A stretch of DNA of 64,000 nt, from NCBI GenBank assembly GCA_035505095.1, contig DATJRE010000235.1:5781-69780 (forward strand). The letters are read 5' to 3'. This stretch comes from JOPF133 sp035505095 (GTDB taxonomy: Bacteria; Acidobacteriota; Terriglobia; Bryobacterales; Bryobacteraceae). Below the pieces are notes generated by a model, which did no database searches, had not been told where the DNA came from, and saw nothing but the letters and a program-made list of their open reading frames with translations. The translations under genes and the position numbers were made by a program. Shown here in pieces: positions 1 through 8,048 of this stretch. How positions within the stretch are numbered: the first letter of the stretch is position 1; every line of letters starts with the position of its first letter.

Positions 1-368
1 TGGTGTAACGCCAGTTTGAACCGCTCCGCTAACAGCGCCTGCAACATCGGCGGGACTTGCTCCCTGGGCGTATTCTCATCAACTGGGCCGCCACATCGTA
101 ACGCTCGGAAACCAGCCAATCCGGCCCCGAGATCTGATAATCCCTCACCTGCCACGCGCATCACCAGAGACCGGAGCGTGACATTGCTGTAGGCGACGCT
201 GCCCGGGTCGCTCGACGAAATCCGCCGCGTTCCGCCGCCGGCGACCGGCGCGGCAGGCTTCACCGAAGCCACTTCAAACATGGGCCCTGCCGGCATTCCC
301 TGCCCGAAAGCCGCCCCTGCCGCGCAAACCAGCAGGACTGCTCCCGGCCTCCGTCCTCTTATCTTCAA
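1..368 (-). pseudogene. TIGR03435-family secreted protein, frameshifted and cut by the window edge
   Basis: The minus strand encodes a protein starting at a TTG (366-368) preceded by a GGAGAGG ribosome site. It has a hydrophobic signal (AVLLVCAAGAAFGQ), then FEVASVKPA, then SSSDPGSVAYSNVTLRSLVM. This order is typical of TIGR03435 proteins, a family of unknown function expanded in Solibacter-like Acidobacteria. The continuation is split between frames. Near 153-156 the reading jumps to WQVRDYQISGPDWLVSERYD, and near 80-85 it returns to the first frame with DENTPREQVPPMLQALLAER. The combined reading follows the family consensus, so two opposite shifts have broken one gene. Sequencing error is the alternative. 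The first frame has no stop, so an intact but locally altered protein is also formally possible. The rest of the gene lies outside the window. Confidence 0.7.
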
Positions 369-895
369 CGCAATCCTCTCCGGATCTGTTCCTCTATTTG
401 ACGCCGCAGAATGCTAAATGTTTAGCCTTTTCACCACAGTTATTATCTGGAAGACGTCCTACCGGCGCGGTTTGTGACACCCCGGTCTTTACCGGGGCCC
501 GTGTGCCGCGAACACTACAGGTGTTGACCGCCAGCGCGAAAAGCATCGCCTTCCTACTAAAGAAATCGTACCGTGGTTTGACCGGGGGTGGGCCCGCTCA
601 CCGCGGAGACACGGAGCCCGCACTGCCGCGCTGGCGAAGGACCCGCAAACCATCGGCCGCCTATGGGACGCCCTCAACCTGGAAAACACCACCCGGTGGC
701 GCGGCTGGGAACGCCCCTGGAGGTAGCGCTTGCCGCTGCTGGGCTGGAGTCCGGCTGTCGCCAGCAATGTTCGCCAGCCACAGTTCCAATTGGGGCGCAT
801 ACCCCCGTCTGGCAGGCCGTCCGCGTTTCCGCCGGCCGTTGCGGGTTACAGTCCGATGGTCCGATGGCGGTGGCCCGCAACCGCAACCGCCGGAT
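369..895. other. Intergenic region without a supported gene
   Basis: About 530 bases lie between the start of the broken TIGR03435 gene and the stop of rarA. Open frames exist on both strands, but their translations are rich in Arg, Pro and Gly with no domain pattern, as expected from GC-rich non-coding DNA. The region carries one copy of a short GC-rich element (GGGCCC followed by CGCGGAGACACGGAG) that recurs in inverted orientation near 23.4, 23.6 and 25.8 kb. I see no clear promoter or hairpin. Confidence 0.5.
590..616 (-). repeat. Dispersed GC-rich element, divergent copy
   Basis: GGGCCC, a short spacer, then CCGCGGAGACACGGAG. The reverse complement matches the core CTCCGCGTCTCCGCG-TCGAAT-GGGCCC seen at about 23.45, 23.60 and 25.80 kb. 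This copy has several mismatches and lacks the longer flanks of the others. Confidence 0.4.
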
Positions 896-2209
896 TCAGG
901 TTGAGTCCCGTTTCTTCGCCCGGCGCAACTCCTCTAACCTCTCGCCGATGCGCTTCTCCATGCCGCGATCGGTGGGGAAGTAATACCGGTGGCCGGCCAG
1001 CGACGGCGGCAGGCATTCCATGTCCGTAATGGCGTCCTCGAACTTGTGCGCGTGCTGGTAGCCCTCGCCGTATCCCCACGCCTTCATGGAGCGGGTGACG
1101 GCGTTGCGCAGGTTCATGGGGACCGGCTCGGCGATGGTGCTCTCGACGTCCTCGTGTACGGCGCCCAAGGCGCGATAGGCAGCGTCCGATTTGGGCGCCA
1201 GCGACAGATAAATGGCCGCCTGCGCCAAGGCCAGGTCGCCTTCGGGGATGCCCAGGAAATGTACTGCCTGCATGGCGGCCACGGCCTGTTCCAGGGCGCG
1301 CGGATCGGCCAAGCCGACATCCTCGCTGGCCATGCGGATGAGCCGGCGGGCGATGTACAGACGGTCCTCTCCGGCCTCCAACATGCGGGTGAGCCAGTAG
1401 AGCGCCGCATCCACCTCGCTCGACCGCACGGATTTGTGCAGCGCGGAGATCAGGTTGAAATGCTCCTCGCCGCCTTTGTCGTAGAGCAGCACTTTGCGCT
1501 GCATGGCATCCTGCACAGCGGCTTCCGACAGTTCGCCGGAAGAGGCGGCCGCGGCGGCTTCGAGGGTGTTGTAAGCCTGGCGCGCATCGCCGTTGGAGTA
1601 GATGGCGATCTGTTCCAGCAGTTCCGGTGTCGCCATCAGCCCCACCACCGGCAGCGCCCGGCCGAGCAGCGTCACAATCTCCGGCACGGTGAGAAGACGG
1701 AGGGCATACACGCGGGATCGCGACAGCAGCGCTGAAATCACCTCAAACGACGGATTCTCGGTGGTGGCGCCGATCAGGATAATATCGCCGCGTTCGACAT
1801 ACGGCAGAAAGGCGTCCTGCTGCGCTTTGTTGAAGCGGTGGATCTCGTCGATGAAGAGGATGGTACGCCGGCCCATGCGGCGCAGGCGCTCGGCGTCCGC
1901 CATCACCGCCTTGATCTCCTTGATGCCGCTGAGCACTGCGCTGAACGGGATGAACTCGCAGCGCGTAAGGTGGGCGATGAGCCGGGCGAGGGTGGTCTTG
2001 CCAACGCCCGGCGGTCCCCAGAGAATGATGGACGTCAGCTCGTCGCGCTCGATCTGCCGGCGCAGCGGTTTGCCGGGGGCGAGAATGTGCTCCTGGCCGA
2101 CGAAGTCTTCCAGGCGGTTGGGGCGCATCCGCTCCGCCAGGGGCCGTTTGGCACTGCCCGCATCGGCGAGCGGCTCGGCGGATGGCGGAGTGTTGTCGAA
2201 CAGGCTCAT
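896..2209 (-). CDS. rarA: Replication-associated recombination protein A (RarA/MgsA-type AAA ATPase)
   Basis: A 437-residue AAA+ ATPase of the clamp-loader clade, acting in the cytoplasm at stalled or collapsed replication forks. The start MSLFDNTPP is followed by the family signature MRPNRLEDFVGQEHIL. Walker A is GPPGVGKT (about 65-72), Walker B LFIDEIHRF (118-126), sensor 1 GATTENPSF (147-155), with the Arg-finger stretch LLSRSRVYAL after it. The C-terminal part contains the RarA-specific lid and tetramerisation region (YWLTRMLEAGEDRLYIARR). Length is normal for the family. Its ATG overlaps the stop of the upstream TrmH-like gene by four bases, so the two are likely co-translated. The functional call is secure from the family. 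Confidence 0.96.
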   Translation of the reverse strand: MSLFDNTPPSAEPLADAGSAKRPLAERMRPNRLEDFVGQEHILAPGKPLRRQIERDELTSIILWGPPGVGKTTLARLIAHLTRCEFIPFSAVLSGIKEIKAVMADAERLRRMGRRTILFIDEIHRFNKAQQDAFLPYVERGDIILIGATTENPSFEVISALLSRSRVYALRLLTVPEIVTLLGRALPVVGLMATPELLEQIAIYSNGDARQAYNTLEAAAAASSGELSEAAVQDAMQRKVLLYDKGGEEHFNLISALHKSVRSSEVDAALYWLTRMLEAGEDRLYIARRLIRMASEDVGLADPRALEQAVAAMQAVHFLGIPEGDLALAQAAIYLSLAPKSDAAYRALGAVHEDVESTIAEPVPMNLRNAVTRSMKAWGYGEGYQHAHKFEDAITDMECLPPSLAGHRYYFPTDRGMEKRIGERLEELRRAKKRDST

Positions 2210-3012
2210 GGCAGCAACACTCTCTGACGCCGGGCCTCATACAGCAGAATGCCGGCGGCCACGGCGGCGTTCAGCGATTCCACGCCGGCGGTGGGAATGG
2301 AAAGATCCTGGGCGGCCGCGCGCCACTCGGAGCTGACGCCGTGGGCCTCGCTGCCGATGATCAGGCCGCAATTGCCCGAAAGATCCGCGGCTGCCAGCGA
2401 CCGGACGGCATCTCCCGCGCGCGCCGGCACCGCGGCGTAGAGTTCCACGCGATGCTGTTGGAGCGCCGCGCGGGCCAGGGCCGGGTCCACCGAGGGAAGG
2501 TAAGGCAGGCGGAAAAGCGACCCCGCGGAAGCGCGCAGGGTCTTTGGATTGTAAGGGCTGACGGCGCCTTTCAGGAACAGCACCCCGGTGGCCCCGAAAG
2601 CCTCTGCCGCGCGCACGATGCTGCCGGCGTTGCCGGGGTCCTGCAGACCGTCCAGCACTACCACCAGCGGGCGGCCGCGAAACAAGTGGTCCAGGTCCCA
2701 CACCGGCGGCTTCACCAGCGCCATGACGCCCTGACTGGTTTCCGTACCGGACAGGCTTTGGAACAGCGCCTCCGGCAGCACCGCCACCTGGACTCCCGGC
2801 AGGCGGCGCACGTGTTTCTCGGCGGCCGAATGCACCGGCTCGGCCGCCAGCACGTACTTCACTTCGCAATCGCTGCGCAGGGCTTCTTCCAGCAGGTGGA
2901 AGGTCTCGGCCACCCACAGCCCCTGCGCGGTCAGGCTGCCGCGGGCGATGGCGCGGCGCACCTCCTTCACCAGTGGATTGGCGGCGCTGGTAATCGTTTC
3001 AGCCCGGCGCAT
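2206..3012 (-). CDS. TrmH/SpoU-family RNA 2'-O-methyltransferase
   Basis: A 268-residue SPOUT methyltransferase expected to methylate a ribose 2'-OH in rRNA or tRNA using SAM. The N-terminal 90 residues form the substrate-binding domain seen in RlmB/TrmH-like proteins (TSAANPLVKEVRRA at the start). The catalytic trefoil-knot motifs are LDGLQDPGNAGSIVRAAEAFG (about 120-140, with the conserved N and R), IIGSEAHGVS (about 217-226) and IPTAGVESLNAAVAAGI near the C-terminus. Its target cannot be told from sequence; 23S rRNA is the commonest for this subgroup. It overlaps rarA by an ATGA. It starts 38 bases from the divergent YdcF-like gene, with a TACAAT hexamer at 3018-3023 that could serve as the -10 of the plus-strand gene. 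Confidence 0.92.
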   Translation of the reverse strand: MRRAETITSAANPLVKEVRRAIARGSLTAQGLWVAETFHLLEEALRSDCEVKYVLAAEPVHSAAEKHVRRLPGVQVAVLPEALFQSLSGTETSQGVMALVKPPVWDLDHLFRGRPLVVVLDGLQDPGNAGSIVRAAEAFGATGVLFLKGAVSPYNPKTLRASAGSLFRLPYLPSVDPALARAALQQHRVELYAAVPARAGDAVRSLAAADLSGNCGLIIGSEAHGVSSEWRAAAQDLSIPTAGVESLNAAVAAGILLYEARRQRVLLP

Positions 3013-3050
3013 ACGATTACAATGGTTTCCGAAGGTTCAGAATACCGCAC

Positions 3051-3638
3051 ATGAAACGAGCCGTATGGAGTGGGAGTGCGCTTGTCGCAGTCGCGCTCGT
3101 GGTCTACATCTCGTACGTTGCGGTGCGCATCGAACGGCAATCCAGCCGCGATGAAGCCCAGCCGGCCGACGTGATCCTGGTGCTGGGGGCGGCGGAGTAC
3201 AGCGGCCGGCCGTCTCCCGTGTTGCGCGCGCGGCTGGACCATGCCCTGGAACTGTACCAGCGGCGGTTGGCGCCGCGCATCCTCACCACCGGCGGCGCGG
3301 GCGGCGACCCGGTGTATACCGAAGGCGGAGTGGGGCGGTCGTACCTGATGACCCACGGAGTGCCGTCGGAATCGATTGTCGTCGAAAACGAGGGCGAGAG
3401 CACCTTGGAATCCACCGCCCTGGCGGGGGAAATCATGCGGCGCATGGGGTTGCAGTCGGCCATCGTGGTGAGCGACGGCTACCACATCTACCGGGTAAAG
3501 AAGATGATGCAGTTCCACGGGCTGAAGGTTTATGGCTCGCCGCGCAAGGAACGCAACCCCGATTTCCTGCGCGACCGCTGGAACTACGTGAAGCAGGCGG
3601 TGGGTTACGTGTTGTGGCGCGCGGGTTTCGGAGTGTGA
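3051..3638 (+). CDS. YdcF-like DUF218 membrane-anchored protein
   Basis: A 195-residue protein with one N-terminal membrane helix (about 5-27) and a DUF218 domain outside the membrane. Family hallmarks are VILVLGAA, RPSPVLRARLDHA, LTTGG, the acidic ENEGEST and SDGYHIYRVKKM (normally YHxxRA). Members include SanA, YdcF and ElyC. Some affect envelope integrity or polyprenyl carriers, but the biochemical activity is unsettled. Length matches short YdcF-type members. No strong ribosome site precedes the ATG. It is divergent from the TrmH gene and stands alone before padR. Confidence 0.88.
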   Translation: MKRAVWSGSALVAVALVVYISYVAVRIERQSSRDEAQPADVILVLGAAEYSGRPSPVLRARLDHALELYQRRLAPRILTTGGAGGDPVYTEGGVGRSYLMTHGVPSESIVVENEGESTLESTALAGEIMRRMGLQSAIVVSDGYHIYRVKKMMQFHGLKVYGSPRKERNPDFLRDRWNYVKQAVGYVLWRAGFGV

Positions 3639-3729
3639 ACCACGGTACGTCGCCCGGTAGCCGGCCACGCTTTCCTCCACTAGACCATCTTCCCAACAAT
3701 TAGCGGAACCAAACCGGCTTTCGCCCGTA

Positions 3730-3753
3730 TATACTGTGTGGCCGACCGGTCGG
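3730..3753 (+). promoter_or_regulatory. Candidate padR promoter (-10) with an adjoining 12-bp palindrome
   Basis: TATACT at 3730-3735 fits a -10 box. Seven bases downstream, at 3742-3753, lies the perfect palindrome CCGACCGGTCGG, where the transcription start would fall. No good -35 is visible. A dimeric repressor bound here would block the promoter, and PadR proteins often autoregulate this way. This is inference from position and symmetry only. Confidence 0.45.
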
Positions 3754-3780
3754 TCATCTACTGGAGTAATCGGAGACGCA

Positions 3781-4131
3781 ATGCCAAGGCGTGAATCCCC
3801 TCTCGAAAGCGAGATGCTCGCGGGAACCCTTGATATGCTGGTCCTGCAGACCCTGGTTCTTGGCCCGGCGCATGGCCACACCATCGCCCACGCCATCGAG
3901 CGCGGGTCGCAGGACGTTCTCCAGATTGAACACGGCTCGCTGTATCCCGCCCTGCATCGCCTGGAGGATCGCGGCTGGATCGCCTCCTCCTGGGGCACTT
4001 CGGAAAATAATCGCAAGGCGCGGTACTACCGCCTGACGCCGGCGGGCCGCAAACAGTTGCTGGCACAGACCACGCGATGGGAGCAACTGGTCCAAGCCAT
4101 CGGCCGGATCCTGAAACCGGCCGCGGATTGA
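3781..4131 (+). CDS. PadR-family transcriptional regulator
   Basis: A 116-residue winged-helix repressor. The start MPRRESPLES is chosen because GGAG (3772-3775) stands five bases before the ATG; an earlier in-frame ATG gives an unlikely Trp/Gly-rich extension. The domain is typical: LAGTLDMLVLQTLV, then GHTIAHAIE, IEHGSLYPALHRLEDRGWI and the wing RYYRLTPAGRKQL. In Acidobacteria, short PadR proteins of this type commonly precede orphan MacB/FtsX-like permeases, as here, where the permease starts about 20 bases later. A 12-bp palindrome between the -10 and the start codon is a good operator candidate. The ligand is unknown. Confidence 0.93.
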   Translation: MPRRESPLESEMLAGTLDMLVLQTLVLGPAHGHTIAHAIERGSQDVLQIEHGSLYPALHRLEDRGWIASSWGTSENNRKARYYRLTPAGRKQLLAQTTRWEQLVQAIGRILKPAAD

Positions 4132-4150
4132 AGACTGCGGATTGAAGACT
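4123..4150 (+). repeat. Perfect 14-bp tandem duplication at the padR-permease junction
   Basis: GCGGATTGAAGACT occurs twice in a row. The first copy contains the padR stop codon. The second supplies a TTG codon in frame with the permease and ends just before its ATG. It looks like a recent slippage duplication. Confidence 0.85.
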
Positions 4151-6847
4151 ATGGGCTGGCGACGTTTTTTCCGGAGAGCGCAATGGGATCGGGAACGGTC
4201 CGAAGAGATCGAATCCTACATCAGAATTGAGACCGACGAAAATTTGGCCTGCGGCATGCCCTATGGCGAGGCCCACGCGGCCGCCCGCCGCAAGTTCGGA
4301 AACAGCACCTTGGTTCGAGAGGACATTTACGGTATGAACACCCTTGCCCTGGTCGATTCGCTGGGTCACGATGTGCGCTACGGCCTGCGCTTGCTGCGCC
4401 ACAACCCCATGTTCACCAGCGTGGCCCTGCTGACCCTGGCCATCGGAATCGGCGCCAACACGGCCGTCTTCAGCGTGGTGAACAGCGTGCTCCTCAAGCC
4501 CCTGCCGTATCCCCAAGCCGAGCAATTGGTGGCCGTCTGGCACAAAGCACCCGGTGCACCTGGGCTGACGAGTGTTTCCGGCGGGCTGCACCTTTCCGCA
4601 TCCATGTACTTCACCTACGCCGGGCAAAACCGGACCTTTCAGTCGATCGGCGTGTGGAATGCCAGCACCGCCAATGTCACCGGGCTGGCGGAGCCGGAAA
4701 GAGTGCCGGCAGTATATATCTCCGATGGTGCGCTGCAGGCGCTAAGCGTTCCGCCGGCCGCCGGACGCTGGCTCGGGCCAGCCGACCAGAAGCCATCCGG
4801 CGCCGCCACGGTGATGCTCGGCTATGGATACTGGCAGCGGCGTTTCGGCGGCGACCGCTCAGTCATCGGGCGCAACATTACCATAGATTCGCGCCCCACC
4901 GAAATCGTGGGGGTCATGCCCCGAGGCTTCCGCTTTGTCAATGCCGATTTCGACCTCATCCTGCCGCTGGCGTTCGATCGCGCCACGCTCAGGCTGCCCG
5001 GTTTCGGCTACGATTGCGTAGCGCGCCTCAAACCCGGAGTGACCATCGCCCAGGCGGATGCCGATCTCGCGCGCCTGGTGCCGGTCTGGATGCGCTCCTG
5101 GCCCGCGGCGCCCGGCATCAATCCCCTGGTGTACGAAAACTGGCGCATCACGCCGGCCATTCGTCCGCTGAAACAGGAGGTGGTGGGCAACGTCGGCAAC
5201 GTGCTTTGGGTGGTCATGGGAACCATCGGCATGGTGATGCTGATTGCCTGCGCCAATGTGGCCAATCTGCTGCTCGTCCGGGCCGAAGCGCGGCAGCAGG
5301 AACTGGCTCTTCGCGCGGCCCTGGGCGCCGGGTGGGGACGCATCGTGCGCGAACTGCTGCTGGAGAGCATGTTGCTGGGCGCCGGGGGCGGTGCGCTGGG
5401 ATTGGCCCTCGCCATTGCCGGATTGCAATTCCTGGCGGCGGTCGGCCCGGCCAGTCTGCCGCGTCTGGGCGAAATCTCGGTGGACGCGCGGGCGCTCGCA
5501 TTTACGGTGGCTCTCTCGCTGGTCTCCGCCATGTTATTCGGTTCGATTACGGCCCTGAAATACGCCGGTCCGGGAATCTCGCCGGCGTTGCGAGGCGGCG
5601 GACGCACCGCCAGCCAGAGCCGCGAACGCCATCGGGCGCGCGGCGTCCTGGTGGTCGCGCAGGTCGCCCTGGCGCTGGTGCTGCTGATCGGCTCCGGGCT
5701 GATGATGCGCACCTTTCAGAAGCTGCGAACCGTCGAGCCGGGCTTTACCCATCCCGAGCACCTCCAGCTCATGCGGATTTTCATTCCGCCCTCCCTGGTC
5801 CGCGAGCCGGAGCAGGTGGTGCGCATGCAGAACGAGATTCTGGACAAGCTGGCGGCCATTCCGGAGGTGAGCGGTGCGGCGTTCACTTCGGAAATGCCCA
5901 TGGATGCGGGCCCCGGCCACGATTGGGACGTCATCATCGCCGAGGGCAAACCGGGCATCGCTTCCGAGGTTCCGCCGCTACGGATCTTCCAGTCAGTCTC
6001 CCCAGGGCTGTTTCAAACCACCGGCACAGGTCTGCTGGCCGGTCGCGATTACACCTGGACCGATCTCTATGGCCGAAGGCCGCTGGCGATAGTCTCCGAG
6101 AACCTGGCGCGCGAGTTGTGGGGATCGGCGCAGGCCGCCATCGGCAAGCGAATCAGCACGGCGCTACCCGCGGCGCCCTGGCGCGAGGTGATCGGGGTCG
6201 TTCAGGACGTCCGCCAGAACGGCGTCCAGGAACCTGCCCCGGCGATCGTGTACTGGCCTTCCTTCGGGCAGAATATTTACCTCGCCGCGCAGGTGCAGGT
6301 CGCTCGCGGGGTGACCTTCGCCATCCGCACCGCGCGCGCCGGAAGCGCCGGCTTGGTGAGCCAGATTCAGCAGGCAGTGTGGTCGGTGAACCCCAGCCTT
6401 CCGGTGGCCGAGGTGCGTACCATGCAGGAAGTCTACAACCGGTCGCTGGCGCGCACCTCGTTTACCCTGGTGATGCTGGGAATCGCCAGCGTGATGGCGC
6501 TGTTTCTGGGAATCATCGGCATCTATGGTGTGATTTCATATGCCGTGTCCCAGCGGAGGCGGGAGATCGGCATTCGCCTGGCGCTGGGCGCTCCGCCCGC
6601 CGAACTGAGCCGGATGTTTGTGCGTTATGGGCTGATGCTGGCCGCGGCCGGTGCAGTGATCGGAGTGGCCGCGGCGGGCGGACTGACGCAGCTCATGAGG
6701 GCGCTGCTGTTCGGAGTCAGCCCGCTCGATCCGCTGACTTATGGCGCCGTGACGCTGGTTTTGGTCGCCGCCGCGGCGCTGGCCAGCTACCTGCCGGCGC
6801 GGCGGGCGGCCGCCGTGGACCCGGTCGAGACGCTGCGGGCGGAGTAA
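4151..6847 (+). CDS. Acidobacterial orphan MacB/FtsX-like ABC permease (ADOP type, with N-terminal prefix domain)
   Basis: An 898-residue permease. Residues 1-70 form the short prefix domain found in PadR-linked members (RSEEIESYIRIETDENLACG, AHAAARRKFGN). One helix follows at VALLTLAIGIGANTAVFSVV, then a periplasmic MacB-like core domain. A first FtsX unit contains IGMVMLIACANVANLLLVRA and RQQELALRAALGAGWGR. A second periplasmic domain leads to a C-terminal FtsX unit (GIYGVISYAVSQRRREIGIR). This is the duplicated permease plan of the family. No ATP-binding partner lies nearby, as is usual. Substrate and function are unknown; MacB relatives export peptides or lipids by mechanotransmission. 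The ATG at 4151 is preferred over a TTG at 4142 created by the tandem duplication. Confidence 0.9.
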   Translation: MGWRRFFRRAQWDRERSEEIESYIRIETDENLACGMPYGEAHAAARRKFGNSTLVREDIYGMNTLALVDSLGHDVRYGLRLLRHNPMFTSVALLTLAIGIGANTAVFSVVNSVLLKPLPYPQAEQLVAVWHKAPGAPGLTSVSGGLHLSASMYFTYAGQNRTFQSIGVWNASTANVTGLAEPERVPAVYISDGALQALSVPPAAGRWLGPADQKPSGAATVMLGYGYWQRRFGGDRSVIGRNITIDSRPTEIVGVMPRGFRFVNADFDLILPLAFDRATLRLPGFGYDCVARLKPGVTIAQADADLARLVPVWMRSWPAAPGINPLVYENWRITPAIRPLKQEVVGNVGNVLWVVMGTIGMVMLIACANVANLLLVRAEARQQELALRAALGAGWGRIVRELLLESMLLGAGGGALGLALAIAGLQFLAAVGPASLPRLGEISVDARALAFTVALSLVSAMLFGSITALKYAGPGISPALRGGGRTASQSRERHRARGVLVVAQVALALVLLIGSGLMMRTFQKLRTVEPGFTHPEHLQLMRIFIPPSLVREPEQVVRMQNEILDKLAAIPEVSGAAFTSEMPMDAGPGHDWDVIIAEGKPGIASEVPPLRIFQSVSPGLFQTTGTGLLAGRDYTWTDLYGRRPLAIVSENLARELWGSAQAAIGKRISTALPAAPWREVIGVVQDVRQNGVQEPAPAIVYWPSFGQNIYLAAQVQVARGVTFAIRTARAGSAGLVSQIQQAVWSVNPSLPVAEVRTMQEVYNRSLARTSFTLVMLGIASVMALFLGIIGIYGVISYAVSQRRREIGIRLALGAPPAELSRMFVRYGLMLAAAGAVIGVAAAGGLTQLMRALLFGVSPLDPLTYGAVTLVLVAAAALASYLPARRAAAVDPVETLRAE

Positions 6848-6849
6848 GG

Positions 6850-6875
6850 CCGGCGCGCATCGCATTCCGCGCCGG
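6850..6875 (+). terminator. Terminator-like hairpin after the permease gene
   Basis: CCGGCGCG (6850-6857) and CGCGCCGG (6868-6875) form a perfect eight-base stem with a ten-base loop, starting three bases after the stop codon. No run of T follows (TTGAG), so factor-independent termination is uncertain. Confidence 0.4.
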
Positions 6876-6947
6876 TTGAGCCGGGCGGCTTGGTTCACTA
6901 CGCTATACTTACCGGTAGCAAGCAGGCCCCTTCCCAGGGCCTCCTTT

Positions 6948-7256
6948 ATGACCACCGAAGAGCGCTTTGAAAGAATCGAGCATGTCACGGCCGGCCTCGT
7001 CGAGGAACACCGTAAGAACCGCGAGGAGGACCGCCAGTTGTGGCGCGACACGCAGCGGCAAATCGGCGAATTGGCCAGCAAGATCGAGCGCTTCGCGGAG
7101 GAATCCCGCGCCGCCGATAAGCGGCTGGAGGAGAGGATCGACCGCCTGGCCGACAAGGTCGAGCGCCTCGCAGACGAGTCCCGCGCCGCCGATAAGCGCT
7201 TGGAAGACCGCATCGAATCGCTGGTCTCGGCGATTGGCAAAGCGCTCACAAAATAG
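6948..7256 (+). CDS. Small coiled-coil protein with an internal repeat
   Basis: A 102-residue, highly charged, helical protein that I cannot assign to a family. The ATG begins MTTEERFERIEHV. The second half holds two near-identical 25-residue units, ESRAADKRLEERIDRLADKV and ESRAADKRLEDRIESLVSAI, in heptad register. The DNA repeats with a 75-base period. An oligomerising coiled coil is likely. It has no signal peptide or membrane helix, so it is probably cytoplasmic. TATACT at 6904-6909 could be its -10. A degenerate further copy of the repeat lies just after the stop codon. Confidence 0.75.
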   Translation: MTTEERFERIEHVTAGLVEEHRKNREEDRQLWRDTQRQIGELASKIERFAEESRAADKRLEERIDRLADKVERLADESRAADKRLEDRIESLVSAIGKALTK

Positions 7257-7270
7257 CTCCGCCGGCCCAC

Positions 7271-7358
7271 GATCCCCGCGCCGCCCGTAAGGGCCTGCCA
7301 GACCGCATCGAATTGTTCGTCCCGCCAATTGGCTGAGTCCTCACCAAATAACTCCGCC
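7271..7358 (+). repeat. Decayed extra copy of the coiled-coil gene's 3' end
   Basis: This stretch aligns with about 7176-7263, the last repeat unit, stop codon and 3' flank of the coiled-coil gene. Shared blocks include GCGCCGCC-GTAAG, GACCGCATCGAAT, GCCAATTGG against GCGATTGG, CTCAC-AAATA and CTCCGCC. Substitutions and small gaps break the reading frame. It is either a duplication remnant or an eroded end of a once longer gene. Confidence 0.65.
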
Positions 7359-7389
7359 ACCTTCGGTATTATGGAGGCGGGCCACCGCC

Positions 7390-8013
7390 ATGAAGTACGC
7401 AGTCCTCATCCTCTTTGCGGGCGCCGCCTTCGGGCAACAGTACGAGATCGGCGCGGACGTCGGGTACGGCATTTACCGGGACGGTACCATTTTTTCGGGT
7501 TCCGAAACCGTGCAGGCGGGCATTCGCAACCGCTTCGCAGCGGGCATTGTGATCGGCGATGAATTCTCCAATTACATCTCCGCCGAAATTCAGTACCTCT
7601 ATCACGATGGCCATCCGTTCCTGCAAGCTCCGGGCGTAAAAGCCGATATCCAGGGAAACTCCGAAGCCGCCACCTACAACCTGCTGTTCCACTTTCGCAA
7701 GCGCGACCGCCGCTGGCGCCCCTACGTCGAAGGAGGTATCGGAGCCAAGGGGTACATCATCGCCGGTCCGGCGCCGTACCCCCAGCCCATCCCGCAGGTG
7801 GCCAGCCTCACCACCAACGACGTTTGGAAGGTCGTCTTCAGCGCTGGGGGCGGCGTCACCTATCGCCTCATACCGCACATGCTGATCCGGGGCGAGTTCC
7901 GCGACTATATGACCACCTTTCCCCGGCAGCAGATCGTTCCGGCGCCGCACAACACAGCGCGGGGCATCTTCCAGCAATTCACCCCCCTGTTCGGCGTCAG
8001 CTATGTCTTTTAG
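7390..8013 (+). CDS. Secreted outer-membrane beta-barrel protein
   Basis: A 207-residue protein with a short signal peptide (MKYAVLILFAGAAFGQ). An alternating beta pattern follows: EIGADVGYGIYR, VQAGIRNRFAAGIVIG, ISAEIQYLYHD, YNLLFHFRKR, WRPYVEGGIGAKGY, KVVFSAGGGVTYRL, LIRGEFRDY. It ends in the aromatic terminus GVSYVF expected of a Bam-dependent outer-membrane barrel. It resembles OmpA-barrel-like (OMP_b-brl) proteins with eight strands. No peptidoglycan-binding domain is attached. GGAGG stands 12 bases upstream of the ATG. Role unknown; a structural or porin-like job is plausible. Confidence 0.85.
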   Translation: MKYAVLILFAGAAFGQQYEIGADVGYGIYRDGTIFSGSETVQAGIRNRFAAGIVIGDEFSNYISAEIQYLYHDGHPFLQAPGVKADIQGNSEAATYNLLFHFRKRDRRWRPYVEGGIGAKGYIIAGPAPYPQPIPQVASLTTNDVWKVVFSAGGGVTYRLIPHMLIRGEFRDYMTTFPRQQIVPAPHNTARGIFQQFTPLFGVSYVF

Positions 8014-8048
8014 AGTCTGCTGGCCAACCTGCTAAACTCAAAGGGAAA

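Noticed and set aside
398..904. A 168-codon open frame between the TIGR03435 fragment and rarA
   Set aside because: Translation is Arg/Pro/Gly-rich without domain or signal pattern, and the shape is that of GC-rich non-coding DNA; it also runs into rarA's 3' end on the opposite strand.
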